Source of the DNA: Pseudomonadota bacterium | GTDB taxonomy: Bacteria > Pseudomonadota > Gammaproteobacteria > Burkholderiales > Rhodocyclaceae | DNA length: 35,578 nt | Direction of reading: 5' to 3' | Assembly (NCBI GenBank): GCA_026399515.1 | Contig: JAPLQT010000062.1 | Span: forward strand, 6,219 to 41,796 | Shown here: positions 9,801 through 17,897 of the stretch, in pieces | How the letters are laid out: each line of letters opens with the position of its first letter | Numbering within the stretch: the first letter of the stretch is position 1 | Program-made: the position numbers and the translations under genes | The notes under the pieces: model-generated | Told to the model about the DNA's origin: nothing | Seen by the model: only the letters and a program-made list of their open reading frames with translations | Databases searched by the model: none

Positions 9801-10940
9801 GGGAAAACCGGTGGTGCTGCCGCCGGCAGGCTGCCCAAGCTGGACACCAGCGTAGCCTTGAAGGCACAGGAGTTCATCGTCTTTGGTCAGAACCTTAACG
9901 ACCTGGAGATCAAAGCCGCCACAACCTCGCCGGCCAATGTTCGCGAGGCGGGGTGGCGCGTAGAGGTCAATAGCCGCGAACTCGTTGGCATCTTGGATTG
10001 GCGCAATCTGGGCGCCGGGCGGCTTTCCGGCCATCTCAAAAAACTGGCCATCAATGAGACCACCGGAGCCAAGCCGGTAGACGATCAGGTCGGCCGGGAC
10101 CAGATGAAGGAGATGCCGGGCCTGGACATCGAAGCCGATCAGTTCTTGCTGAGCGGCAAGCCTGTCGGCAAGCTCAAGCTGGTCGCCGACAACCGCGATG
10201 GCACCTGGGACGCAAGGCTGGATATCGACAATGACGATGGCAAGCTGAGCGGCGAAGGCCAATGGCGGCCGAGCATGACCCAACCTGACACCCACCTGAA
10301 ATTCACGCTGAATGTCAAGAGCGTCGAAAAGCTGTTGGCACGTCTCGGCTATCCGGATGCCTTGCGGCGCGGTACGGCCAGGCTGGAAGGAATACTTTCC
10401 TGGAATGGAGCGCCATCGGTGATCGACTACCCCTCGCTCAGCGGCATGCTTGAGGTCCAAGCCTCGAACGGCCAGTTCGTCAAGGGCGACCCAGGGGTCG
10501 GACGCCTGCTCGGAATCCTCAGCCTGCAATCTCTGCCGCGGCGCATCACCCTGGATTTTCGCGACATCTTCAGCGAAGGATTCGCTTTCGACAACATCTC
10601 CGCCAAGCTCAACCTGACCCGAGGCATCATGGACACCCGTGATTTTCTGATGCAGGGTCCGGCTGCGAAAGTCCTCATGAGCGGCACGGTCAATCTGCCC
10701 CAGGAATCGGTGAACCTCAAGGTGCGGATCAGTCCGGCGCTCACGGAAACCTTTGCGGTCGGCGCCATGCTGTCTCATCCGGCGGCCGGCGCCATCGCCT
10801 GGCTGGCAGACAAGATATTGAAGAATCCGCTTGACCAGATATTCGCCTACGATTACGCGGTGACCGGCAATTGGGCGGATCCGAAAGTGGAAAAGATTTC
10901 CGGGCGGCAGCCGAACGAGAACGCCGAAAAACCCAATTGA
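6897..10940 (+). CDS. yhdP: YhdP-family AsmA-like protein (inner-to-outer membrane lipid transport)
   Basis: This is a very large protein of about 1347 residues. A short cytoplasmic N-terminus is followed by one membrane helix (around residues 25-45) and a long periplasmic part made of beta-rich AsmA/DUF3971 repeats. The C-terminal segment with LPQESVNLKVRISPAL, then GAIAWLADKILKNPLDQIFAYDYAVTGNWADPKVEKI, is typical of YhdP. Known YhdP works with TamB and YdbH in moving phospholipids to the outer membrane. The frame is open upstream to an ATG at 6702, but that extension is only the 27-bp repeat and low-complexity sequence, so ATG 6897 (MDNDIKPLP) before the membrane helix is preferred; ATG 6855 is also possible. 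None has a strong ribosome site. The amidase gene follows after 13 nt. Confidence 0.9.
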   Translation: MDNDIKPLPTLTAHPILLTRLRRPARLLMWLALLAYFGFALVFLSLRYVVLPQVNDYHVDIERMLSDSLRLPVAIAAIDAQWQGLRPQLALHGFQVHDRQGRPAMMLDDVTAEISWTSLLHLGLRLHRLEIAGPSLTIRRDAQGQVFVAGLQVTAPSQENQNDFSDWLLAQQRVVVRDASITWVDEQRGAPPLELQHLNFHLQNDGSRHRFGLTADPPKALAARLDIRGDFNGQDLDELAAWKGDAYAELDYADLAIWRTWIDYPLDLPQGSGGIRLWLGFAQKRLTDATADIALANVKLRLAQDLPVLDLQSLNGRLAGKRLAHGMELGARRLALTTSDGIVIQPTDFQLKWSGAADALPAGGTFSAQDLDLDAFARLAAYLPLDNEVRRQVAEVAPRGKLIEMKSAWGFAKAGRSAPLAPTGVSAPVLASDVSGLVSYSLQARFERLGMQAIGMLPGFDGVSGNIAVDEQGGSLTLASQQAAVDLPRIFADPHLVLQTLNAHAGWNIRNENGRSRVDIKLDNLAFESHDAAGGISGSYIGRGGEPGEIDLSARLTRASGTAVWRYMPLVVHHDVADWLRASILAGTSNDTTLRLKGDLKRFPFADGSGVFEVKGRFTDGALQYAADWPRIERITGELEFVGKRMLIKASRGSIYGVSLSDVKAEISDLASGKAPLLISGKAAGFSSEFLRFIESSPVGEHIDHFTEDMKATGNGQLNLKLSLPLGHLADTRTEGVYQFASNQLTLDADLPPLSDVNGRLQFSGDGLKADKVRATLLGSPLVVDVKTVGNGTVLVNAEGSLSVAELRKQWAHPLLDHLSGSTTWRGSVRVRKKNAELVLESRLQGISSSLPEPFNKSASETQLLRFERKQAAEPPRIAAPPARRGAVAAPVAPVPPRDQIDVTLGNALAARLVRRREGQRAENAVLERGAIAIGEALVLPDRGLLLSVNQKKVDVDFWRRLMVSGTDGKTGGAAAGRLPKLDTSVALKAQEFIVFGQNLNDLEIKAATTSPANVREAGWRVEVNSRELVGILDWRNLGAGRLSGHLKKLAINETTGAKPVDDQVGRDQMKEMPGLDIEADQFLLSGKPVGKLKLVADNRDGTWDARLDIDNDDGKLSGEGQWRPSMTQPDTHLKFTLNVKSVEKLLARLGYPDALRRGTARLEGILSWNGAPSVIDYPSLSGMLEVQASNGQFVKGDPGVGRLLGILSLQSLPRRITLDFRDIFSEGFAFDNISAKLNLTRGIMDTRDFLMQGPAAKVLMSGTVNLPQESVNLKVRISPALTETFAVGAMLSHPAAGAIAWLADKILKNPLDQIFAYDYAVTGNWADPKVEKISGRQPNENAEKPN

Positions 10941-10953
10941 ATTCATTCAGCCC

Positions 10954-11760
10954 ATGCATGAGAAAATGAAAATCGCCGCAATCCAGATGATTTCCGGTCC
11001 CGAAGTCGGCGCCAACCTCGTCGAGGCTGAGCGGCTGATCGCCGAAGCGGCCGGGCGCGGCGCGCGCCTGGTGGCACTGCCCGAGTACTTTCCCCTGATC
11101 GGCGCCAGCGATGCCGAGCGCCTGAGCGCGCGGGAGGCGGACGGCGCGGGGCCGATACAGGCTTTCCTCAGTGAAACCGCCAGGCGCCATGGCATCTGGC
11201 TGGTGGGCGGCTCCCTGCCGCTGGTTGCCAGTGACCCCGCCAAACTACGCAATACCTGCCTCGTGTACGACGACCAGGGCCGCCGCGTGGCCCGCTACGA
11301 CAAGATACATCTGTTCGGTTTCACCAAAGGAACGGAAAGCTACAACGAAAGTCTCACTATCGAGCCGGGTAATAAGGTCGTCGCTTTCGATGCGCCCTGC
11401 GGGCGTGTCGGCTTGGCGATCTGTTACGATCTGCGCTTTCCCGAATTGTTCCGGGCGCTGGGCGAGGTGGATCTGCTGGTGGTACCCGCCGCATTCACCG
11501 AAACCACCGGCCGCGCCCACTGGGAATTGCTGCTGCGCAGTCGGGCTGTCGAGAACCAGTGTTATCTCCTGGCCGCGGCGCAAGGCGGGGAGCACCCGAA
11601 CCGGCGCGTTACGCATGGCAACAGCATGATCGTCGATCCCTGGGGCGAAGTGCTGGGGCGCATGGACAAAGGCGCCGGCGTGGTCGTTGCGGAAATCGAT
11701 CCGGCGCGTATCGCCGAAGTCCGGGCGAGCCTGCCGGCGCTCAAGCATCGTGTGCTGTAG
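10954..11760 (+). CDS. Carbon-nitrogen hydrolase (nitrilase superfamily, Nit/omega-amidase-like)
   Basis: The 268-residue protein carries the complete nitrilase triad: Glu44 in ALPEYF, Lys117 in RYDKIHLFGF and Cys157 in GLAICYDLRFPE. The DLRFPELFR context and the length match the Nit1/Nit2-like branch, whose members hydrolyse deaminated glutathione or 2-oxo-acid omega-amides. The exact substrate cannot be told from sequence. An inner ATG (MKIAAIQM) at 10966 matches the usual family N-terminus and is an alternative start. It lies between yhdP and tldD, 23 nt before tldD, as in many proteobacteria, so the three probably form one operon. Confidence 0.92.
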   Translation: MHEKMKIAAIQMISGPEVGANLVEAERLIAEAAGRGARLVALPEYFPLIGASDAERLSAREADGAGPIQAFLSETARRHGIWLVGGSLPLVASDPAKLRNTCLVYDDQGRRVARYDKIHLFGFTKGTESYNESLTIEPGNKVVAFDAPCGRVGLAICYDLRFPELFRALGEVDLLVVPAAFTETTGRAHWELLLRSRAVENQCYLLAAAQGGEHPNRRVTHGNSMIVDPWGEVLGRMDKGAGVVVAEIDPARIAEVRASLPALKHRVL

Positions 11761-11783
11761 TTTAATTTTGCGGTAAAGACTCT

Positions 11784-13199
11784 ATGACCATGACTTCCAA
11801 CGACCTGTATCGCACCGCCGAACAATGCCTGCTGGCACCCTACAACCTGACGCCGGCGAATCTCGACAGTGTCTTCGGACAGATGTTCGCCCATCGCGTG
11901 GATTACGCCGATCTTTACTTCCAGTACGCGCGCTCGGAGGGTTGGAGCCTGGAGGAGGGCATCGTCAAGTCGGGCAGCTTCAACATCGAGCAGGGCGTCG
12001 GGGTACGCGCTATTTCGGGCGAGAAGACGGCCTTCGCTTATTCCGACGAAATCAGCCTGGCGGCTTTGCAAAGTGCCGCCCAGGCCACGCGCGCCATCGC
12101 CGCCCAGAGCGGGGATGGGCGTGCCCCCCTGCTCAGGCACGGCGCCGTTACTCCGCCGCTGTATGCGGCGCTGGACCCGATCGCGGCGCTCGCCGATGCG
12201 GAAAAGGTCCGGCTGCTGGAGCGTTTGGAGGGCTACGCCCGCGCCGTCGACAAACGCGTCGTGGAAGTCATGGCCAGCCTCGCGGGCACCTGGGAAGTGG
12301 TCCTGGTGGCGCGTAGCGACGGCCGGATGATGGCCGACGTGCGGCCACTGGTGCGGGTTTCCCTCAGCGTCATCATGGAGCAGGACGGCCGGCGCGAGCA
12401 GGGCGCGGCCGGCGGCGGCGGGCGCTGCGACTATGCGTATTTCAGCGACGCCATGCTGCGCGATTACGCGGCGCGGGCGGTGCATCAGGCCAGCATCAAC
12501 CTCGCCGCCAAGCCCGCGCCCGCCGGCAGTATGACGGTGGTATTGGGATCGGGCTGGCCCGGCATCCTGTTACATGAGGCCATCGGCCATGGCCTCGAAG
12601 GCGACTTCAACCGCAAGGGCAGCTCGGCCTTCGCCGGCCGCGTTGGCGAGCGTGTCGCGGCGCGCGGCGTCTCGGTGGTCGATGACGGCACCATAGCGGA
12701 TCGGCGCGGCTCGCTGTCGGTCGACGACGAAGGCAATCCGACCCAATGCACGTCCCTGATCGAGGACGGCATCCTGGTGGGCGTGGCGCCCACCGGCAAC
12801 GGCCGCCGCGAATCCTTCGCGCATCTGCCGCTGCCGCGCATGACCAACACCTATATGCTCAATGGCGACAAGGATCCGAAAGAGATCATCGCCTCGGTGA
12901 AGAAGGGCCTGTATGCCGCGAACTTCGGCGGCGGCCAGGTCGACATCACCAGCGGCAAATTCGTATTCTCGGCGGCCGAGGCCTATTTGATCGAGAACGG
13001 CCGGATCACGACACCGGTGAAGGGCGCGACCCTGATCGGCAACGGCCCGGACGTGCTGCGGCGCGTGACCATGATAGGCAACGACATGGCGCTCGATCCG
13101 GGTGTCGGCACTTGCGGCAAGGAAGGCCAGAGCGTGCCGGTCGGCGTGGGTCAGCCGACGCTGAAGATTGAGGGGCTGACTGTCGGGGGAACGGCTTAG
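11784..13199 (+). CDS. tldD: TldD metalloprotease subunit
   Basis: TldD pairs with TldE (PmbA) in a cytoplasmic zinc protease that degrades unfolded peptides and matures some modified peptides such as microcin B17. The 471 residues match the usual 480. The metal-binding signature [11 protein letters not shown] lies around residues 264-274, and downstream [36 protein letters not shown] and the glycine-rich C-terminus are typical. No tldE is in the window, which is normal because the partner is usually unlinked. The stop TAG at 13197-13199 overlaps the stop of the convergent GGDEF-like gene (13196-13198). Confidence 0.96.
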   Translation: MTMTSNDLYRTAEQCLLAPYNLTPANLDSVFGQMFAHRVDYADLYFQYARSEGWSLEEGIVKSGSFNIEQGVGVRAISGEKTAFAYSDEISLAALQSAAQATRAIAAQSGDGRAPLLRHGAVTPPLYAALDPIAALADAEKVRLLERLEGYARAVDKRVVEVMASLAGTWEVVLVARSDGRMMADVRPLVRVSLSVIMEQDGRREQGAAGGGGRCDYAYFSDAMLRDYAARAVHQASINLAAKPAPAGSMTVVLGSGWPGILLHEAIGHGLEGDFNRKGSSAFAGRVGERVAARGVSVVDDGTIADRRGSLSVDDEGNPTQCTSLIEDGILVGVAPTGNGRRESFAHLPLPRMTNTYMLNGDKDPKEIIASVKKGLYAANFGGGQVDITSGKFVFSAAEAYLIENGRITTPVKGATLIGNGPDVLRRVTMIGNDMALDPGVGTCGKEGQSVPVGVGQPTLKIEGLTVGGTA

Positions 13200-14188
13200 C
13201 CGGCGTCGGCGCTGGAGACTTCGACGCGGTTGCGACCGTTATCTTTGGCCAGTCGCAGCGCGGTTTCGGCGCGCGCCAGCAGTTCTTCAAGCTTGTCGCC
13301 ATAGCGCATGACGGCGACTCCCAGCGACATGGTCAGGCCACAAGCGGTCCCATCGATCGGCAGCCGCGCCTCTGCGGCCAAGATGCGTAAGCGTTCGGCG
13401 ATGGTCAGGGCTTCCGGCAGGTCCGTCGACGGCAGCAGAAAGACGAAATCCGCCACCCCGTGGCGTGCCAGCATGTCCTGTGGCCGCAGGCCGTCCGATA
13501 ACTTGCGTGCCAGCAGGCGGAGCAGGTTGTCGCCATTCAGGTGGCCGTGAGCTGCGTTGAAGTCCTGAAAATTGTCGAGGCCACCCAGCAACAGGCACAG
13601 CTCCGCGCCGTCCCGCTCGCAGCGACTGATGACGCGCGGGAACGCGTCGGCGACCCAGTGCTTGTTGTGTAAACCGGTGAGCGCATCGACCGCAATCGCA
13701 CGTTCGAACTCCAGGCTTTTCGTCTGCGCACTGACCAAGGCGAGATTATTGAGGCGGATGCGTCCCGACAGGATGGCCAGCAGGTTCCTGGCGATTCCGT
13801 AAGAGAGTTCGATCAACGACCAGATGACTTCGTGATCGATGGCCAGCAGGCGCGTATTCTGGGCCGCGATCACCAGCGCGGAAGCGCGTCGGCCATCGAT
13901 CACCGACATTTCGCCGACGCACTCGCCGGGATTGAGCAAGGTGTGTTCGGGAAGCTCGCGCCCGCCGAGATAAACGCGCAACTGCCCATCGAGCACCAGA
14001 TACAGTGTGTTGTTTAGCGCTCCCTGCTGGAGCAAGGTGTCTCCGGCTGCCAGCAGTGTCTCCGGGCAGGCGTCCAGCAGATCCTCAACGCTTTCGAGAT
14101 CGATGTCGCAAAACAACTGGCTGCGTTCGAGCAGCACACGATCAGTTGGGTCCATCGGCGAGTCCGGTAGTTCCAATACTTCCAGCAT
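13196..14188 (-). CDS. Cyclic-nucleotide-binding domain protein with degenerate GGDEF domain
   Basis: Residues of about 15-140 form a cNMP-binding domain: [43 protein letters not shown], where GE and the Arg-Ala pair match the phosphate-binding cassette. Residues of about 165-325 form a GGDEF-like domain, recognisable by [12 protein letters not shown] and by [20 protein letters not shown]. The catalytic signature is replaced: where GGDEF is expected the sequence reads [12 protein letters not shown]. It is therefore probably inactive as a diguanylate cyclase and may act as a nucleotide-sensing scaffold; this is inference. It lies 75 nt downstream of tupA on the same strand and may be the last gene of that transcript. 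ATG 14155 (MDPTDRVLL) is an alternative start. Confidence 0.88.
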   Translation of the reverse strand: MLEVLELPDSPMDPTDRVLLERSQLFCDIDLESVEDLLDACPETLLAAGDTLLQQGALNNTLYLVLDGQLRVYLGGRELPEHTLLNPGECVGEMSVIDGRRASALVIAAQNTRLLAIDHEVIWSLIELSYGIARNLLAILSGRIRLNNLALVSAQTKSLEFERAIAVDALTGLHNKHWVADAFPRVISRCERDGAELCLLLGGLDNFQDFNAAHGHLNGDNLLRLLARKLSDGLRPQDMLARHGVADFVFLLPSTDLPEALTIAERLRILAAEARLPIDGTACGLTMSLGVAVMRYGDKLEELLARAETALRLAKDNGRNRVEVSSADAG

Positions 14189-14263
14189 AGCGCGTTTGAT
14201 GTCATGCGGGAATACTTACTCGGGCATGGCGTCCAGCGGGCGCCCACTTACCTCAAACATGCC

Positions 14264-15166
14264 TCATCTTTTCGCATTGGGAAAGAACAGTTGCTCGCCG
14301 CCGATCTTGTAATCGGCGATGGCTTTCTGTCCGGTTTCCGAGAGTATCCAGTCAATGAATTGCTGACCCGCGGCCTGTTTGACATGCGGATGTTTCGCCG
14401 GGTTGACCAGGATCACGCCGTACTGATTGAACAGGCGCTTGTCGCCTTCGACGACGATGGCGAGACTCTGCCGGTTCTTGAAGTTCAGCCAGGTGCCGCG
14501 GTCGGCCAGGATGTAGGCATTCATCGATGCCGCCGTGTTGAGCGCCGGGCCCATGCCTGAGCCGGTGTCGCGGTACCATGAACCCTTGCTGGCATCGAGG
14601 TCGATGCCGGCGGCTTTCCACAAGCGCAATTCCGCGGCATGCGTGCCGCTCTTGTCGCCGCGCGAGACGAAGGCCAATTTCGACGCTTCGATCTTCTTCA
14701 GTGCAACGGAGATATCTTTGCCGCCGGCCACCTTGGCCGGGTCGTCTTTGGGCCCGATCAGCACGAAGTCGTTGTACATCACTTCCTGGCGTTTCACGCC
14801 GTTGCCTTCGGCCATGAACTTCTCCTCGGCGGCCGGGTCGTGCACGAACACCACGTCGGCATCGCCGCGCCGCGCCAGATCCAAGGCCTGGCCGGTTCCG
14901 AGCGCCACCACGCGCACCTGGATGCCGCTGGGCTTTTCGAATAGCGGCAGCAGATAGCCGAACAGGCCCGATTGCTCGGTCGAAGTGGTCGAGGCGACGG
15001 TGATGAAGCTGTCGGCGGCCCGGACCGGACCAATGGCCAATGTAAGACAGGCTAACGCGGAAAGCAGGAAGCGGTGCAGGATGTTCGTCCCACGGGGATC
15101 CCCCGCGGGGACTTCCTTCGGGGCGCACCCCAAGGGCACTTCCTTCTGGGCGTTTCCTTTGGTCAA
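14264..15166 (-). CDS. tupA: Tungstate ABC transporter, periplasmic substrate-binding protein
   Basis: The mature part begins near ADSFITVASTTSTEQSGLFGYLLP, the typical TupA start; the TTSTEQSGL loop contacts the oxyanion. GTGQALDLARRGDADVVFVHDP and SRGDKSGTHAAELRLW are further family marks. The start is TTG at 15166: an AAGGAG ribosome site precedes it, and the TTGA overlap with the tupC stop implies coupling. The signal peptide core (FLLSALACLTLAIGPVRA) is preceded by an unusual N-terminal stretch of about 32 residues encoded by a palindromic repeat (15086-15160). Cleavage after VRA-A is likely. It captures tungstate, possibly also molybdate, for TupB and TupC. Confidence 0.92.
   Translation of the reverse strand: MTKGNAQKEVPLGCAPKEVPAGDPRGTNILHRFLLSALACLTLAIGPVRAADSFITVASTTSTEQSGLFGYLLPLFEKPSGIQVRVVALGTGQALDLARRGDADVVFVHDPAAEEKFMAEGNGVKRQEVMYNDFVLIGPKDDPAKVAGGKDISVALKKIEASKLAFVSRGDKSGTHAAELRLWKAAGIDLDASKGSWYRDTGSGMGPALNTAASMNAYILADRGTWLNFKNRQSLAIVVEGDKRLFNQYGVILVNPAKHPHVKQAAGQQFIDWILSETGQKAIADYKIGGEQLFFPNAKR
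15086..15160. repeat. GC-rich palindromic repeat inserted in the tupA signal-peptide region
   Basis: Adjacent perfect palindromes GGGGATCCCC (15094-15103) and CCCCGCGGGG (15101-15110) share three bases. Next comes a hairpin GGGG-CGCA-CCCC (15120-15131). The 9-mer ACTTCCTTC occurs at 15111 and 15138, exactly 27 bp apart. On the coding strand this gives KEVPLG... and KEVPAG... in the N-terminal extension of TupA. The structure resembles REP-like dispersed palindromes, but no other copy is seen in this window. Confidence 0.7.
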
Positions 15167-15870
15167 GGTAGTTCTCCTTCAAGAAAAGTTTGCGCTTCAG
15201 TCGAGCGCGGATGCTGGAAAAATTCGCCGGCCGGGGTGCGCTCGGTAATCCGGCCGGCGTGCAGGAAAATGATTTCGTCGGCCAGCCGCCGCGCCTGGCC
15301 GAGGTTATGGGTGGTCATGACGATGCTGGTCCCGGCGGCATGGATGTCGACGATGACCTGCTCCACCGAGCGCGCCGCGGCCGGATCGAGGCTTGCGGTC
15401 GGCTCGTCCAGGAACAGGATGCGCGGTTCCAGTGCCCAGGCCCGCGCCAGGGCGACGCGCTGCTGCTCGCCGCCGGAGAGCACGCGCGCCGGCCGCTCGG
15501 CAAGATGGGCGAGGCCGACCCGCTCCAGAGCGGCACGGGCCAGCACTCCGCGCCGGGCATGAGGAACACCGGCAAGCTTGAGTCCATAAGCCACGTTCGC
15601 CAGCGCCGAGCGGCGCAACATCACCGGACGCTGGAACACCAGGCCTTGGGCGCGCGGCCGCGATTCGCTGGCGTTCCACAGGATTTGTCCGGAAGTCGGT
15701 TTCAGCAGGCCGTGCATCAGCCGCATCAGCACGCTTTTTCCGGCGCCGTTGGGTCCGAGGATCACGGTCCGCCCTCCGGCTTCGATTCGCAGGTCTATGT
15801 CGGCCAGCACCGGCACCGCGTTGGGCGCGAAGCCGACGCCGCTTAGGGTGAGGGGGAAGATGGTATGCAT
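15163..15870 (-). CDS. tupC: Tungstate ABC transporter, ATP-binding protein
   Basis: This is a 235-residue ABC ATPase with Walker A GPNGAGKS (residues 39-46), signature LSGGEQQR, Walker B ILFLDEP and the switch His in MTTHNLGQA. It energises import of tungstate through TupB. The order tupB-tupC-tupA, with 9 nt between tupB and tupC and a 4-nt overlap of tupC with tupA, identifies it as the Tup rather than the Mod or phosphate system. It lacks the C-terminal TOBE domain of ModC, which also fits TupC. Confidence 0.93.
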   Translation of the reverse strand: MHTIFPLTLSGVGFAPNAVPVLADIDLRIEAGGRTVILGPNGAGKSVLMRLMHGLLKPTSGQILWNASESRPRAQGLVFQRPVMLRRSALANVAYGLKLAGVPHARRGVLARAALERVGLAHLAERPARVLSGGEQQRVALARAWALEPRILFLDEPTASLDPAAARSVEQVIVDIHAAGTSIVMTTHNLGQARRLADEIIFLHAGRITERTPAGEFFQHPRSTEAQTFLEGELP

Positions 15871-15879
15871 CGGAGCGCG

Positions 15880-16584
15880 TTACCCTAGCCGGCGCTGCGC
15901 CCAGGCGCCGGTGACGTAGGCCAGGGCATTGATGGCCAACACCAGCGCCACCAGGATCAGGCCGAGCGCCAGCGCCAGCGGCAGGTCGCCCTTGCTGGTT
16001 TCGAGGGCGATGGTGGTGGTCATGACGCGGGTGACGCCGTCGATATTGCCGCCGACGATCATCACCGCGCCGACTTCGGAGATGGCTCGGCCGAAGCCGG
16101 CCAGCATCACGGTGAACAGGGAGTAGCGCGTGTCCCAGAGCAGGGTCGCGGTCGCCTGGTGCGTCGTCGCGCCCAGTGAATGCAGTTGTTCCTGATATTC
16201 GCGCCAGGCATCCTCGACGGTTTGGCGCGTCAGCGCCACCAGCAGCGGGGCCACCAGAATGGCCTGGGCGATCACCATGGCGGTCGGCGTAAACAGCAGG
16301 CCGAGCGGGCCGAGCGGACCCGCCCGCGACAGCAGCAGATACACCAGCAAGCCCACCACCACCGCCGGCAGGCCCATGAAGCCGTTGGCGATCACCGTCA
16401 GGGTGCGCCGGCCGGCAAAGCGCCCGACCGCCAGCAGCGCGCCGAGCGGCAGTGCCAGCACTGCCGAGAGCAACACCGCCGACAGGCTGACGCTCAGGCT
16501 CAAGGCGACGATATCCAACAGCTTGGCGTCGAGCCCGGCAACCAGGCCGAGAGCGGTGGACAGGCTCGCGGGAAGATCACTCAT
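15880..16584 (-). CDS. tupB: Tungstate ABC transporter, permease
   Basis: The 234-residue inner-membrane protein has about five or six hydrophobic helices. The binding-protein-dependent transport loop is visible as EYQEQLHSLGATTHQATATLLW, the EAA-like contact for TupC. GRAISEVGAVMIVGGNIDGVTRVMTTTIALETSKGDLPLALALG is characteristic of the TupB family. It is the first gene of the tup operon, and its promoter region faces the divergent ModE-like regulator across 112 nt. Confidence 0.93.
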   Translation of the reverse strand: MSDLPASLSTALGLVAGLDAKLLDIVALSLSVSLSAVLLSAVLALPLGALLAVGRFAGRRTLTVIANGFMGLPAVVVGLLVYLLLSRAGPLGPLGLLFTPTAMVIAQAILVAPLLVALTRQTVEDAWREYQEQLHSLGATTHQATATLLWDTRYSLFTVMLAGFGRAISEVGAVMIVGGNIDGVTRVMTTTIALETSKGDLPLALALGLILVALVLAINALAYVTGAWAQRRLG

Positions 16585-16696
16585 GATTTGCCGGCTGATA
16601 TGGCGATCCGGACATAACTAGAAATCCGATATTGAGTCAAAATAGGCGTACCGAAGGCTTCGGCGCAATATAGCCTGCGCATGACAAGGATCAAAT
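16585..16696. promoter_or_regulatory. Divergent control region of tupBCA and its regulator
   Basis: A perfect 13-bp palindrome CCGAAGGCTTCGG lies at 16651-16663. On the minus strand, TTGACT at 16640-16635 could be a -35 box for tupB, with only a weak -10 (TATGTC) about 18 nt further on. On the plus strand TATAGC at 16669-16674 is a possible -10 for the regulator, and AAGGA precedes its ATG. The palindrome is a candidate operator; this is inferred from position and symmetry only. Confidence 0.45.
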
Positions 16697-17824
16697 ATGA
16701 ACGAATATGCATTACTTCCCAGCCTGGTTTGGAGCTGGTCGGTGTTGGGCGAGGTGCGCCGCAACGAAGAAGGGACGCTGCTGGCCCTGCTGGCCGGCAT
16801 CGCCGAGACCGGGTCGGTGGCCCAGGCGGCGCGCGATTGCGGGTTTTCCTATCGCCATGCCTGGGGTGTGGTGCGGACCTGGGAGGAGCGGCTGCGCCAG
16901 CCGCTGGTCGACATGGTGCGCGGGAGCGGGTCCACGCTGGCGCCCTTGGGCTTGCGCCTGGTGCATCTCGATGCGCGCCTGAAGAGCCGCTTCGCCGCCC
17001 AACTGGCCGCCGCCGCCGAGGAAGTGCGGCTGGACTTGACGCCGTTCATGGGCGCGGGGATGGACCGCCTGACCTTGCATGCCAGTCACGATCCGCTGCT
17101 GACGCATCTTCCCGAGGCGCTGCGCGGCCAGGGTGTCGAGCTGGAATTGCATGTGCTCGGCAGCAGCGAAAGCCTTGCATCGCTTGCGGCGGGGCGGTGC
17201 GATATCGCCGGGTTTCATTGCCCGCAAGGTCCCCTGGGCGCTGCGGTATGGAAAGCCTACCGCGCCCACCTGGACCCGCGCGCGCATGTGCTGATCCGCT
17301 TCGCCCAGCGTTCGCAAGGGCTGATGCTGGCCGACGGCAACCCCCGGAAGCTGAAGGTTTTGCATGACCTGACCCGGTCAGGCGTCCGCTACGTGAATCG
17401 CCAGTCCGGCTCCGGGACCCGCCTGCTGTTCGATCTGCTGCTGGCGGATCAGCATTTGCAGCCTCTGGAAATCGATGGATATGCCAACGAAGAATTCACC
17501 CATGCCGCGGTGGCGGCGACCATCGCCAGCGGTGCCGCCGACGCCGGCCTGGGCGTCGAGGCGGCGGCGCGGCGTTTCGGCCTCGATTTCATTCCGCTGG
17601 TGCGCGAAGATTATTACCTGGCGATCCGGCGCGACGCGCTAGCCCATCCGGCCCTGGGGCTGTTGCTGAAATATCTTGCCACCCCGGCCTGGAGGCGGCT
17701 CCTCGCGGCCGAGCCGGGTTATGTTGCCCGCGGCAGCGGAAAACTGGTTGAATGCCAAAGCGCGTGGCGCTCGACTACGGCCGCCAAGGCGGCGAAATCC
17801 GCGGTCGCGCCGCGGCGGGGCTGA
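16697..17824 (+). CDS. ModE-like one-component regulator: N-terminal winged helix plus substrate-binding-protein domain
   Basis: Residues of about 20-110 form a ModE/LysR-type winged helix: GTLLALLAGIAETGSVAQAARDCGFSYRHAWGVVRTWEERL, followed by GSTLAPLGLRLV. Residues of about 120-355 resemble a periplasmic binding protein (PBP-like), with SHDPLLTHLPEAL, VNRQSGSGTRLLFDLLL and AATIASGAADAGLGVEAAA. Such fusions sense a ligand through the binding domain; next to tupBCA the likely ligand is tungstate, molybdate or a derived cofactor. It diverges from the transporter and probably controls it. The ribosome site AAGGA stands 7-8 nt before ATG 16697. The last 25 residues are a basic, Ala-rich tail. 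Confidence 0.9.
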   Translation: MNEYALLPSLVWSWSVLGEVRRNEEGTLLALLAGIAETGSVAQAARDCGFSYRHAWGVVRTWEERLRQPLVDMVRGSGSTLAPLGLRLVHLDARLKSRFAAQLAAAAEEVRLDLTPFMGAGMDRLTLHASHDPLLTHLPEALRGQGVELELHVLGSSESLASLAAGRCDIAGFHCPQGPLGAAVWKAYRAHLDPRAHVLIRFAQRSQGLMLADGNPRKLKVLHDLTRSGVRYVNRQSGSGTRLLFDLLLADQHLQPLEIDGYANEEFTHAAVAATIASGAADAGLGVEAAARRFGLDFIPLVREDYYLAIRRDALAHPALGLLLKYLATPAWRRLLAAEPGYVARGSGKLVECQSAWRSTTAAKAAKSAVAPRRG

Positions 17825-17859
17825 CGCCGCTTTGCGATAGAATCTCTTTTTTGTCCGAG

Positions 17860-17897
17860 TCTGCCGCGCGATAATGCGTATGGCATATCCAGTATGA
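17860..17897 (+). promoter_or_regulatory. Putative aroG promoter -10 box and mini-ORF
   Basis: GATAAT at 17870-17875 is a good -10 box, but only a T-rich hexamer lies 17 nt upstream as a -35. Transcription would begin about 12 nt before the aroG ATG, which has no evident ribosome site. ATG at 17874 or 17880 opens a tiny frame (MRMAYPV or MAYPV) whose TGA overlaps the aroG ATG as ATGA. This may be chance. Confidence 0.35.

Noticed and set aside
9339-10946. Minus-strand 535-codon frame opposite yhdP
   Set aside because: It is an antisense shadow in high-GC sequence. YhdP C-terminal motifs on the plus strand decide the strand.
14189-14263. 14-codon frame (MFEVSGRPLDAMPE) between tupA and the GGDEF-like gene
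   Set aside because: It is too short, has no ribosome site, and no motif was recognised.
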